Part shown: positions 38,507-47,849 of the stretch, one piece after another
How positions within the stretch are numbered: position 1 is the first letter of the stretch
How the letters are laid out: every line of letters starts with the position of its first letter
From: Maricaulis parjimensis
Lineage (GTDB): Bacteria; Pseudomonadota; Alphaproteobacteria; Caulobacterales; Maricaulaceae
Direction of reading: 5' to 3'
Length of the DNA stretch: 64,000 bases
Assembly (NCBI RefSeq): GCF_016817355.1
Contig: NZ_JADOTT010000001.1
Location: forward strand, 375,094 to 439,093
Translations under genes and position numbers: made by a program
Notes under the pieces: generated by a model
Told to the model about the DNA's origin: nothing
Databases searched by the model: none
What the model saw: the letters and a program-made list of their open reading frames with translations, nothing else

Positions 38507-39370
38507 CTAGCGGCCAACATAGGCGGTGTAGCGGGCCGTCCGTTCGCCAAATCCATGCATGCGGAAGCCAACAGGCGCTTCACCCTCGGCACAGGCCTCA
38601 ACCTGCATGCGCCCTTCGCGGGGCTGGGCAATCGGCAGACAGAACTGGCCTTCCTGGCGTTCATGAAACCGGCCGACTTCAGCGACCATCAGCGAACGCT
38701 CCCGTGGAAAGCCGCGATAGAGATCACCGCAGGCATCCCCCTCAACCCAGTGCACGCCTTCCAGTGTGAAATTGCCGGTCCCGTCCGGTTCCAGAATGGC
38801 GACTTCCATTCCTGTTGAGGTGAGATTGCAGACTTCCAGCGTCCGGACCGGTTCGGCCATGCCCTGACTGTCAGTCGGCGCCTCCAGGCACAAATGCGCA
38901 TCGGCCTCATCAAGATCACTGCACCGGATGCGCCAGCTGACACGTCCGACCGCAATGCCGCCGGCACCGCGCTGACCGGTCAGTTCGATCGGTGTGGTCC
39001 GGAAGTTCCGGGCCTGGCCCCCGGCCGTGCACGGCGGCGGCGCGGCGAGGGATGTCGAGCCGGAGGCACCGACACACCAAATCTGATCCACCGACCGGGC
39101 TGGCCAGCGCCATTCGCCGGACATCACATGAATGTCCACCGCATCCCCTGCGACCCCGTTGAGCGCGCCTTCGAGACAGGCCCCCGGTTCGATCATGAAC
39201 CAGGTCCGCAAGGTCGGCTCAGCCCCGGGCCGGGTCTGATAGGCGGCAGCCGTCGCCACACGGAAGCCGGTGTCATTGCACACGTCGAGCATGACGGTGC
39301 GTTGGGCCGAAGCCGGCGCCATACAGGCCAGCCAGGCCGCACTCAAAAGTCCGAGACAAAGAAAACGCAT
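38507..39370 (-). CDS. Exported protein with two DUF1036-like domains
   Basis: 287 aa with signal peptide (MRFLCLGLLSAAWLACMAPA, cleavage near SAQ). Two homologous units follow. The first has MLDVCNDTGFRVATAAAY (about residue 26) and the second has LEVCNLTSTGMEVAI (about residue 175). Each is followed by a W...GAC segment (IEPGACL, VEGDACGDLY), as in DUF1036. Single-domain DUF1036 proteins are usual, so this is an internal duplication. Function unknown. Confidence 0.8.
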   Translation of the reverse strand: MRFLCLGLLSAAWLACMAPASAQRTVMLDVCNDTGFRVATAAAYQTRPGAEPTLRTWFMIEPGACLEGALNGVAGDAVDIHVMSGEWRWPARSVDQIWCVGASGSTSLAAPPPCTAGGQARNFRTTPIELTGQRGAGGIAVGRVSWRIRCSDLDEADAHLCLEAPTDSQGMAEPVRTLEVCNLTSTGMEVAILEPDGTGNFTLEGVHWVEGDACGDLYRGFPRERSLMVAEVGRFHERQEGQFCLPIAQPREGRMQVEACAEGEAPVGFRMHGFGERTARYTAYVGR

Positions 39371-39429
39371 GAACACCCCCATGCCCGCCAAGGTCGCAAA
39401 AGCCTGACCTGCGGGCAAGTGGGTCTGCG

Positions 39430-40170
39430 TCAGTCAGCCGGTGGCGTTTCTTCCGGCCGTGCGAGGAAGGTCATGTCCTGACCGCCAATATCGATCCGCA
39501 CGACTTCCCGCGTCTCAGGGACGACAAAGATATCATTGGGTGGTTGGCCGCCGCGCTGTTCCAGGCGAATGGTCTCGACCGGGCCGGACGGCGTGTCGAT
39601 CATGACCCGCTCGACCGCGCTGAGCGTGATGGGCGTCACCGAATTGGTCATCGGCGCAAACCAGTCCAGCGCAATGCTTTCGCCGACCTCAAGGGGCAGA
39701 ATGGCGGCCAGCATGAAGACACTGGCGCGCAAGACAGTGCCGTCCGGTAGATCCGACTCCAGTGCCTGGCCGGATTCCGGCTGACCGGGCCGGACGATCT
39801 CGACGCGCCCCTCGGCCCTGCCGGGCTCAAAGCCATAGTCGAAACGGTAGTAATTCGGTCCCTGGTGGAAGCGGATATGGACGTCATGCGGGTCAAGCTC
39901 AGCGCCACCGATCCGCGCCTCGAAGCTTTCATAGATCTCGCGCGAGGCCCACATGGTGCGATCCCAGATGACGATCTCGTCGCCCTCGGCATACCAGCCG
40001 AAACGCATGAAACCGTCGACTTCGCCCGCATGGTGCAGATCCAGCTCAATCCCGCCGGATTCAAAAGCGGTGCTATCGATCCGGTCCATCCAGTTCTCAA
40101 CCGTCTGTGCCTGTACGGCAGCGGTCAGTCCGAACCCGATGGCGGCGGCAAGGCCGAGTGTCCTGATCAT
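39430..40170 (-). CDS. Exported hypothetical protein (DUF3108-like)
   Basis: 246 aa with a signal peptide ending near AVQAQ (residue 22). The mature part is beta-rich, with WYAEGDEIVIWDR and YYRFDYGFEPG. Near residue 150 is a segment (LRASVFMLAAILPL) followed by PSGPVETIRLEQ, similar to DUF3108-type proteins. It lies at the 3' side of the carotenoid-oxygenase cluster. Assignment tentative. Confidence 0.6.
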   Translation of the reverse strand: MIRTLGLAAAIGFGLTAAVQAQTVENWMDRIDSTAFESGGIELDLHHAGEVDGFMRFGWYAEGDEIVIWDRTMWASREIYESFEARIGGAELDPHDVHIRFHQGPNYYRFDYGFEPGRAEGRVEIVRPGQPESGQALESDLPDGTVLRASVFMLAAILPLEVGESIALDWFAPMTNSVTPITLSAVERVMIDTPSGPVETIRLEQRGGQPPNDIFVVPETREVVRIDIGGQDMTFLARPEETPPAD

Positions 40171-40247
40171 GTCATGTCCCCCTTCGACAGGCCCACAGCC
40201 TCACCGGGGGGACATGACCACATCATGACACGCGGATTACGTCGCCC

Positions 40248-40646
40248 TCACCCGCCGAACACAACAATATGCATCAAGCGCCCGGGAACGAAGGCAAGCA
40301 GACCCGGAATGACCAATGCCGCGAAGTAAAGGCTCTGGACCCGCTTCCTGTGTGCGCCTTTGGGGGCGCCCCGCCGGACCGAGAAGACCAGGCCGACAAG
40401 CCCCGCCAGGGTCAGGGGCACGAAGATATGGATCAGCGAGAAGCCCCCGTCATTGATCTGGCGGATGAAGAAGGCTGACACGGCAGCGGCCAGCATGAGC
40501 AATGCCCAGACTATGCCCATCGCCCGGTGCGGCAGTGTGCCCTTGGGGCCGAGCAGCAGGATGGCGCCCACAACCAGAGCAGCCAGCGCCGCCAAGGCAT
40601 GGATCTGGATCACCGGCGAGACACTGAAGAATATGTTCCAGTTCAT
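40248..40646 (-). CDS. DUF2306-type four-helix membrane protein
   Basis: 132 aa with four hydrophobic helices. It starts with VIQIHALAALAALVVG, then PHRAMGIVWALLMLA with the conserved HR, and ends with a helix containing ALVIPGLLAFVPGRLM. DUF2306 proteins are inner-membrane proteins of unknown role. It begins 9 bases after the carotenoid oxygenase stop, so it is likely cotranscribed. Confidence 0.8.
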   Translation of the reverse strand: MNWNIFFSVSPVIQIHALAALAALVVGAILLLGPKGTLPHRAMGIVWALLMLAAAVSAFFIRQINDGGFSLIHIFVPLTLAGLVGLVFSVRRGAPKGAHRKRVQSLYFAALVIPGLLAFVPGRLMHIVVFGG

Positions 40647-40655
40647 CGTGCCCTC

Positions 40656-42170
40656 CTAAACGCCGCGCCAGCAGCCATGGAAACCCAGCGGGCAGGCATA
40701 GGGCAGGCGCCAGCTGGTCACCGGCCCGTCCTCGATATGGCGGGCATTGAAGACATGCAGTTCCGTGGCCCGTTCGCGCTTGTTCAGGGCGGTGTGGACC
40801 AGCCAGCCCTCACCTTCCTCGGCGCGATCACCATTCGGGATAAAGAGCGGTTCCTCGACCACGATATCCGTGCCGAAATCGAAACGCTGGGTGGCACCGC
40901 TGACCAGGTCGCGCTGGACCAGCTGGGTCGCTCCGCGCATATGGCCATCCGGCCATCCCACATGCCAGGTGAAGCGCCGGGCGAGGCCCGTATAGCGTGG
41001 ATCCACCTGCGGGAATTCGGCACACACATCGGAGAAGACCGACTGTTCCGCCCGGCCATCGGGATGCAGGGTGATCAAACGCATCCGGCTGATGCTCTGA
41101 TGCTCCAGCTGCGGTGTTCCCAGCATGACATCGCGGGCATGGCCCGTGGCAATCTCGGCATCATCCGACAGGGCGGCATCGACATGGATCGTGCCGTCGG
41201 CATCTTCCCAGGCTCCGCCAACATGGAAGAGGAAGCCGGGCGGCATGTCCCAGGTGCGGCGGCGCGACCAATCGGCCTTGTCGATGGCGACAACACGCAT
41301 GCCACGACTATCATCCCAACCGAAACTGTCCAGGAAAGGCATTTGCATGCGCTGGAAGGCGAGATTGCCAATCAGGAAGACCAGCGACCGGTCGGTGACG
41401 GCAAAATCGTGGATCATGCCGCCGGGAATGTCATCGACCATCTCGGCCCGGCGCAGGGCGCCATCGGCACCGATCTGGTAGAGAACCAGAAGGTCATGCG
41501 AGGCGGCCTGACCGAAATTCCACACCGTGCCGTCCGGATCGATTTTGGGGTGGGCCGAGAAGGGCACGCCGCGCAGGCTTTCATGGAAGTCGCGCGATCC
41601 GCGGCTTTCCAGGGTTTCCGGATCCAGCCGCCAGGCCGAGCCGCCCTCCCAGAGCGCCATAAGCTCGCCATTCAGCATCATCACCGACGTGTTGGCGGCA
41701 TTCATGTCGTCCGGTCCGCGCAGACCGATACTGCCAGGCGGGTTGGAGCCGAAGGTGGGCACGAGGAAACGGCCCGCGGCTTCTTCATTCTGCCATTTGC
41801 GAGTCCCGACAAAGCGGGCGGTGTGAGACACGTCACGTCCCGGCGTCAGGCGCCAGGCATGGACCATGCCGTCTCCGTCGAACCAGTGCCGGTAGCGCCA
41901 TTCATTGCGGCTGAACCGGGCCGGCCCGTTGCGATGAAGCACGCCGGCCAGGCCACGGGGCAATCGACCATGCAGCCGGCGTGCAACACCGTCGAAACCT
42001 TCCGACGGTGCATCTGTGAAGCCCAGCGTCCAGGGGTCTTCCCGGCTCGCGGCTTCGAAGGCGGCGTAGACCGGATCAACCGGCTGGTTGGCGAGCGCCA
42101 GTCCCGGCAGGGCGGCGGCACCACTTCCGGCCGCCATCAGGGACAGAAGATGTCTGCGGTTCAGTGCCAT
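40656..42170 (-). CDS. Carotenoid oxygenase family protein with Tat-like signal
   Basis: 504 aa seven-bladed non-heme iron dioxygenase of the carotenoid/stilbene cleavage family. All four iron His are visible: His207 (SAHPKIDPDG), His254 (MIHDFAVTD), His316 (LFHVGGAWED) and His498 (GFHGCW). The N-terminus LNRRHLLSLMAAGSGAAAL with PGLALA is a twin-arginine type signal, unusual for the family since most members are cytosolic. GGGAGG lies upstream of the ATG. Substrate is an apocarotenoid, carotenoid or stilbenoid; not decidable here. Confidence 0.9.
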   Translation of the reverse strand: MALNRRHLLSLMAAGSGAAALPGLALANQPVDPVYAAFEAASREDPWTLGFTDAPSEGFDGVARRLHGRLPRGLAGVLHRNGPARFSRNEWRYRHWFDGDGMVHAWRLTPGRDVSHTARFVGTRKWQNEEAAGRFLVPTFGSNPPGSIGLRGPDDMNAANTSVMMLNGELMALWEGGSAWRLDPETLESRGSRDFHESLRGVPFSAHPKIDPDGTVWNFGQAASHDLLVLYQIGADGALRRAEMVDDIPGGMIHDFAVTDRSLVFLIGNLAFQRMQMPFLDSFGWDDSRGMRVVAIDKADWSRRRTWDMPPGFLFHVGGAWEDADGTIHVDAALSDDAEIATGHARDVMLGTPQLEHQSISRMRLITLHPDGRAEQSVFSDVCAEFPQVDPRYTGLARRFTWHVGWPDGHMRGATQLVQRDLVSGATQRFDFGTDIVVEEPLFIPNGDRAEEGEGWLVHTALNKRERATELHVFNARHIEDGPVTSWRLPYACPLGFHGCWRGV

Positions 42171-42180
42171 CACGCCCTCC

Positions 42181-42603
42181 CTATTGCAGGTCCAGCGCGT
42201 GGGCATTGCCGCCCGGCGACACGGTGAACACGGCATCCGCCCAGGAGGCCGGGCCAAAATTGCCGCGCGCATTGTTGGAGAAGGCGAAAGGCTCGCTGGG
42301 AATGCCCATCAGATTGGTGTCCAACTCGCCATCCCCGTCGACGTCGTGGAACATGCGGATGGCATAGTCCCCCGCAGGCAGGGACGCGAATTCGACGGTA
42401 GCGGTCAGTCCCTGCACGACCACGCGGCGGCCCTCCACGGCATCACCGCCATTCCAGCTGGCTTCGTCGGCATAGAGGGCCATCATCACGGCCCCTTCCG
42501 GCGTCTGCAGGCCCTCGACCGTCACGGTCAGGCTGGCATCGCTGTCGGCACCCAGGCTCAGCAGGGCCGTCATCAGGGCGGCGGTCATCATTGAGGTCAT
42601 CAT
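42181..42603 (-). CDS. DUF2141 exported protein
   Basis: 140 aa with a short hydrophobic leader and one DUF2141 beta-sandwich: SLTVTVEGLQTPEGAVMMAL, then AIRMFHDVDGDGELDTNLMG and EPFAFSNNARG, the family hallmark. First gene of the carotenoid-oxygenase cluster, 10 bases before the oxygenase ATG. AGGAG lies seven bases before its start. Known DUF2141 genes often neighbour carotenoid or lipid genes; no activity is known. Confidence 0.85.
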   Translation of the reverse strand: MMTSMMTAALMTALLSLGADSDASLTVTVEGLQTPEGAVMMALYADEASWNGGDAVEGRRVVVQGLTATVEFASLPAGDYAIRMFHDVDGDGELDTNLMGIPSEPFAFSNNARGNFGPASWADAVFTVSPGGNAHALDLQ

Positions 42604-42684
42604 CGATCAACTCCTGTCTTGTCCCGGTCCCGTGACCGGCGTTGAAGACAGGCATGACCAACCCCGCCGCGCGGCGAAACGCAG

Positions 42685-42748
42685 ATTGCGCAAATGGGCT
42701 GTCTGGGTTCGCGAATTGCGCTAGGTGTTCATTCGCGCTTCGCGAATG
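42685..42748. promoter_or_regulatory. Repeated TTCGCGAAT motifs and hairpin before the LytTR gene
   Basis: TTCGCGAAT occurs at 42708-42716 and 42739-42747, 31 bases apart (about three helical turns). The second copy is part of the palindrome CATTCGCG-CTT-CGCGAATG (42730-42748). ATTGCGC also occurs at 42685 and 42715. The site lies in the divergent DUF2141/LytTR intergenic region and may be where the regulator binds. Confidence 0.45.
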
Positions 42749-42759
42749 ACAGGGCTTCA

Positions 42760-43497
42760 ATGATCGACCGGCTCAAATCCCTGGCCCCCAAGATCGCCGC
42801 CATTCTGGCGGTGGGCACATTCCTGACTGTTCTGGCCCCTTATAATACATCGGCCCTGGGTCTGCCCTGGCTGTGGATCTACTGGACCGGGCTGATCGCA
42901 TTCGGGTTCGGCTGCGGGGAAATCTGCACCTGGACGCTGGAGCGGACCGTGCCGGACTGGCCGCGCTTTGCCCGGGGTCTTGCAGCCTCTTTCATGGTCT
43001 CAATTCCGGTCACCGCGGCCGTGGCCTTGATCCAGTTCGTCATGGGCGGCGCATTCCCGCTCTACGTCCTGCCCATGATCTATTTCTTTGTCTGGGTGAT
43101 TTCTGCGGCGGTGACCGTCGTCACGCTTCTGGTCGAGCAAAGGCAGGATCTGGAAGTCGCGGGCGATGCACAGCCGGGCGCATTGCCGGCGCTGACCGAA
43201 AAAATGCCGCACAAACTGCGCCACGCTGCCATTCTCGCCCTGTCGGCGGAAGATCATTATCTGCGAGTGCACACCGAATCCGGCGACTGCCTCATCCTGA
43301 TGCGCTTGAGTGATGCCATCACCGCCGTGGACGCCCTGGACGGCGCGCGCACACACCGGTCATGGTGGGTGGCCAAGGATGCGGTGGAGCGGGTCAGCCG
43401 CGGTGACGGCCGGGCTACGCTTTCGCTTAAAAACGGCATCGAGGCCCCGGTCAGCCGAACCTATGCGCCGAAGCTGCGAGAAGCGGGCTGGTACTGA
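42760..43497 (+). CDS. Membrane-bound LytTR-domain transcription regulator
   Basis: 245 aa. Four hydrophobic helices (residues about 12-30, 37-57, 73-92 and 98-120) precede a LytTR domain (150-245) with ALSAEDHYLRVHT, THRSWWVAKDAV and PVSRTYAPKLRE. Same layout as the LytTR gene at 32590 but sequences differ widely. Divergent from DUF2141 and the carotenoid oxygenase, which are its likely targets (inference). ATG at 42760 has AGGG five bases upstream. Confidence 0.86.
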   Translation: MIDRLKSLAPKIAAILAVGTFLTVLAPYNTSALGLPWLWIYWTGLIAFGFGCGEICTWTLERTVPDWPRFARGLAASFMVSIPVTAAVALIQFVMGGAFPLYVLPMIYFFVWVISAAVTVVTLLVEQRQDLEVAGDAQPGALPALTEKMPHKLRHAAILALSAEDHYLRVHTESGDCLILMRLSDAITAVDALDGARTHRSWWVAKDAVERVSRGDGRATLSLKNGIEAPVSRTYAPKLREAGWY

Positions 43498-43498
43498 C

Positions 43499-44344
43499 CT
43501 AGTTGGCGATCAAGAGTGCGAGAGGCGCCGACCGCAGGACTTGGGTCGTCTCGTCACGGCTCAGCACGCGTTGCCAGACCGGAGCCCCGAAACTGCCCAT
43601 CACGAGAAGACCGGCTCCGGCTTCACTTGCCGCGTCGATCAGGCTTTTGGCGATGCTGCGGCCATCGGGCGTCACCATTTGCGTGACCGTATCCACGCCA
43701 TGCAGGGAGAGGTAATGCGCCAGCGCTGACAGGCTCTTGCTGACCTCCACTCCGTCTTCGCCGGCATGAATGATCCGCACGGTGTCGGCCGCCTGGAGGA
43801 TTGCCAGGCTTTCCAGAACGGCGCGTGAGGCCTCGAGGGATTCATCCCAGGCGATGGTCACGGTGCTGAAATCGGGCAGACCATCCAGCTCGGCCGGCAG
43901 GACCAGGACAGGCCGCCCGGATTCACGCGCCGCAGCTTCGATGACCAGAAGCTGGTTGTAGGCGTCCGGATCAGCCTCGGGCCGGGCTAGGACCAGAAGG
44001 TCGCAAAGCCGGCCTTCGACAGCCATCGCTTCGGCGGGGAGCCCGACAAATTCGATGAAGCGGCCTACCACGCCAGATGTGGCCTCATCCGCCAGGGCTT
44101 CGAAAGCCTTGTGGGCATTCACACTGGCGGCCGAAGCGGCATCATCCAGCGCCTCTAGCACAGCTTCCATCCCATAGGTCGAAAAAGCCGTGCCCATGAA
44201 GTCCGCGCCGCTTGTCGCATTGCGCCGGATGAAGAGGCCGTCAATGGACGCCTTCCAGGCCTTTGCCAGGGGAAGTGTACGCGCCAGGAGATCCTGGTCC
44301 GTGTCACCGCCCGTGAGAACCACCACTATCCGCCGGATGCTCAT
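43499..44344 (-). CDS. Tandem universal stress protein
   Basis: 281 aa with two UspA-like halves. The first begins IRRIVVVLTGGD; the second begins TVTIAWDESLEASRAV (about residue 165) and ends LLVMGSFGAPVWQRVLS, followed by the typical APLALLI. Only the second half keeps the glycine-rich nucleotide loop in recognisable form (GSFGAPVW). Probably stress-linked nucleotide binding. GGGGAG lies upstream of the ATG. Confidence 0.85.
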   Translation of the reverse strand: MSIRRIVVVLTGGDTDQDLLARTLPLAKAWKASIDGLFIRRNATSGADFMGTAFSTYGMEAVLEALDDAASAASVNAHKAFEALADEATSGVVGRFIEFVGLPAEAMAVEGRLCDLLVLARPEADPDAYNQLLVIEAAARESGRPVLVLPAELDGLPDFSTVTIAWDESLEASRAVLESLAILQAADTVRIIHAGEDGVEVSKSLSALAHYLSLHGVDTVTQMVTPDGRSIAKSLIDAASEAGAGLLVMGSFGAPVWQRVLSRDETTQVLRSAPLALLIAN

Positions 44345-44434
44345 CGAAATCTCCCCGTGACCCGCGCAACAACGCTTGGATCAAGTGTCGGACGATGGAC
44401 CTGAAATGTCGACCGATAGCTTGTCGCACCCTGA

Positions 44435-44977
44435 TCAGATGAGCGCTTTGCGGTTCTCTTTCCAATCTGCGGCCGTCTGACCCCAGACATCGACCATGAT
44501 GCCGAAACCCGCCGCTTCGACTTCCTTGCCGGAATTCCGCGATCCCAGCTTGCGGGCCACGCCCTGGCTGGGCGTGTTGTCAGCATGAATGAGATGGATC
44601 GTATCGGCCCAGCCCAGCGTGTCGAAGGCCCAGTCCATGGTCGCGCAGGCCGCTTCGACCGCATATCCCTTGCGCCAGCTGGCGCGGTTCAGCGACCAGC
44701 CGACTTCCGGCTGCGGCCAGCCATGCGGATACCAGGGTCCGATCCGGCCCAGCCAGATGCCGCTGGATTTCTCGATCACGCTGAAGAAGCCATAGCCGCG
44801 CAATTGCCAGTGACCGACAATGCCGCACAGGCTGCGCCAGACCAGGGGCGGCGTCTGGATACCGCCAATGAAGCGCGTGGTTTCCTCATCCGCCATCATT
44901 TCGCAAAGCGGTTCAAAATCCGACATGTTGGGCTGGCGCAAAATGAGACGATCCGTCTCCAGCGTGACAGGAAGCAT
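44435..44977 (-). CDS. GNAT acetyltransferase, RimJ/RimL-like
   Basis: 180 aa. It starts LETDRLILRQPNMSDFEPL and carries GRIGPWYPHGWPQPEVGW and the acetyl-CoA region WRKGYAVEAACATMDWAF. IHLIHADNTPSQGVARKLG closes the fold. It transfers acetyl groups to an unidentified amine. I take the ATG at 44975-44977 rather than a TTG ten codons upstream. Confidence 0.87.
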   Translation of the reverse strand: MLPVTLETDRLILRQPNMSDFEPLCEMMADEETTRFIGGIQTPPLVWRSLCGIVGHWQLRGYGFFSVIEKSSGIWLGRIGPWYPHGWPQPEVGWSLNRASWRKGYAVEAACATMDWAFDTLGWADTIHLIHADNTPSQGVARKLGSRNSGKEVEAAGFGIMVDVWGQTAADWKENRKALI

Positions 44978-45161
44978 GGTTGAAATCCGGGGTTGGAAGC
45001 ACTGCAATCGCCCCCATGCTTACACGCATTCTTTATGACTGCCCATGCCGCACGCCCATCCCGGGAGTGGGCTAGGGTGACGCGCCGGACTGATGCCGTG
45101 TTCATGGCGTTGGACTTGCAAGGCGAGCGGGTGAAGTGCCGCCTGGAGTGAGTGGATTAAG

Positions 45162-45689
45162 ATGGCCGACAAGCATCACGGCCCCGGAATTGTAACCCTG
45201 CTGGTCTATCTGATCGGCGCCGCCAGCCTGACCGGCGGACTGTCCGGCTGGGTGCATGCGAGCGGGGCCTATGCCTGGTTGACCGAACTCAACACGCCCA
45301 ATTGGGCGCCGGCCTATTCCCTGATCAATATTGTCGGCCTTTTCATGCCGGCCTTCGGCGTGATCGCCCTTTGGATCGTCCAACATTCAGGACGGGATGG
45401 CAGCCGGACCTGGGCCAGCCTTCTGGTCCTGCTATTGCTGGCCGGCATGACCAGCCAGATCATCATCTTCTTCAGCCTGCGCGATGTTTCGACCGGATTC
45501 GTGATCGCACTCGGCCTTTGGGTCTATGCCCTTCTGGCCAGCCATTTGGTAAGCCGCAGCTCCCGCGCCGCCGGCGTCCTGCTCTGGATGCCACTGGCCT
45601 GGCACACCTTCCTGGTGGTCCTGGGCTTCGAACTCATGCGCCTGAACAATGGCAGCGGCCTGGGCCCAGGCTTTACCGGCACTTTCTGA
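45162..45689 (+). CDS. TspO/MBR family membrane protein
   Basis: 175 aa with five hydrophobic helices. The sequence YAWLTELNTPNWAPAYSLIN matches the WY..L.KP.W.PP pattern of TspO, although the second Pro and some Trp are replaced. TspO proteins bind porphyrins and, in Rhodobacter, affect tetrapyrrole and carotenoid gene expression. The divergence from consensus lowers certainty. Confidence 0.75.
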   Translation: MADKHHGPGIVTLLVYLIGAASLTGGLSGWVHASGAYAWLTELNTPNWAPAYSLINIVGLFMPAFGVIALWIVQHSGRDGSRTWASLLVLLLLAGMTSQIIIFFSLRDVSTGFVIALGLWVYALLASHLVSRSSRAAGVLLWMPLAWHTFLVVLGFELMRLNNGSGLGPGFTGTF

Positions 45690-45707
45690 ACACTCTCCCA
45701 GACACAG

Positions 45708-45740
45708 AAAAACCGCCAACCCGGAGGCTGGCGGTTTCCT
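45708..45740. terminator. Bidirectional terminator between TspO-like gene and mdh
   Basis: AAACCGCCA / TGGCGGTTT stem (45710-45718 with 45729-45737), flanked by A-rich and T-rich sides. It serves the convergent genes on both sides. Confidence 0.7.
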
Positions 45741-45761
45741 GTTTCAGTATCCGCTTGCGGA

Positions 45762-46838
<1,077 letters not shown>

Positions 46839-46892
46839 TCAGGCTTGTGTCTCCCGGCTGCGCCCCCAAATGGGGACGGAAGGGAAATCACC

Positions 46893-47390
46893 ATGAGCCA
46901 GGCCGACTATCAGCTCGCCGAGATCAATATCGCCCATGCGCGCTATGATATTGACGATCCCCGTTTCCAGCCCTTTGTCGACCTGCTCGACCCTGTGAAT
47001 GCGATGGCAGAGCGCATGCCGGGCTTCATCTGGCGCAATGCGGAACCAGAGCCTCCCGGGGTGCTGGAAGCCGCCGGCCTGGGCGATCCACGCCTCCTGG
47101 TGAATATGAGTGTCTGGCAAGACATCGACAGCCTTGCCCTGTTCGTCTTCAAGACCGCGCATCTCAAAGTCATGAACCGGCGGGCCGAATGGTTCCGGTC
47201 GGTCGACACGCCCACCATGGCTCTGTGGTGGGTGAAGGCGGGGCATGTCCCCACGCCCGGCGAAGCGGCGGACAAGCTGGACGCCCTCGCCCGGACCGGC
47301 CCAAGCCCGGACGCTTTCACGTTCAAATCCTTGTTCCTGCCTGATAGAAGTGTGGTGGAACTGGATCGCAGCCGGTTCACGCTGGCCTGA
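46893..47390 (+). CDS. DUF3291 domain protein
   Basis: 165 aa, YQLAEINIAHARYDIDDPRF then FVDLLDPVNAMAERMPGFIWR and MSVWQDIDSLALFVF, a ferredoxin-like dimeric alpha/beta barrel related to antibiotic-monooxygenase folds (DUF3291). Activity unknown. GGGAAA lies before the ATG. Paired with the next gene (gap 12) in plus orientation. Confidence 0.85.
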   Translation: MSQADYQLAEINIAHARYDIDDPRFQPFVDLLDPVNAMAERMPGFIWRNAEPEPPGVLEAAGLGDPRLLVNMSVWQDIDSLALFVFKTAHLKVMNRRAEWFRSVDTPTMALWWVKAGHVPTPGEAADKLDALARTGPSPDAFTFKSLFLPDRSVVELDRSRFTLA

Positions 47391-47402
47391 ACCGGAGGTC
47401 GA

Positions 47403-47849
47403 ATGAAAACCTGGATCATTACCCTGTTCGCGGCCCTTGCCGCTTCGTCCGAAGGACAGGCGCAATCGCTGGACCTGGACTGGATGGCTGGTCACTGGCG
47501 AAGTTCGGGGTCCGGCCCCATTGTCGAGGAAAGCTGGAGCACGGGCGAGGGCGGGCTGATGCTGGGCTTCAACCGCACTGTCCGGGACGGACGCGCGATA
47601 GCGTTCGAATACATGCGGATCGAGACAGCCGCGGATGGCACACGCTATTGCGCCCAGCCGGGCGGCGGCGCGCCCACCTGTTTCAGCCGGGTCAGCCAGG
47701 ACTGGCAGGAAGTGCGTTTCGAGAATCCCGACCATGATTTCCCGCAAGTGATCGAGTACTGGCGCTCAGGAGATGTCCTGACCGCGCGCATTGCCGATCT
47801 GTCCGGAGAGACGGACATGATCTTTCTTTGGCACCGTATCGAGGACTAG
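47403..47849 (+). CDS. Exported DUF6265-like protein
   Basis: 148 aa with signal peptide (MKTWIITLFAALAASSEGQA). The mature domain starts LDWMAGHWRSSGSGPIVEESW, then GGLMLGFNRTV, FENPDHDFPQ and IFLWHRIED, matching the lipocalin-like DUF6265 family. GGAGG lies four bases before the ATG. Its 3' end overlaps zapE (opposite strand) by four bases. Confidence 0.78.
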   Translation: MKTWIITLFAALAASSEGQAQSLDLDWMAGHWRSSGSGPIVEESWSTGEGGLMLGFNRTVRDGRAIAFEYMRIETAADGTRYCAQPGGGAPTCFSRVSQDWQEVRFENPDHDFPQVIEYWRSGDVLTARIADLSGETDMIFLWHRIED

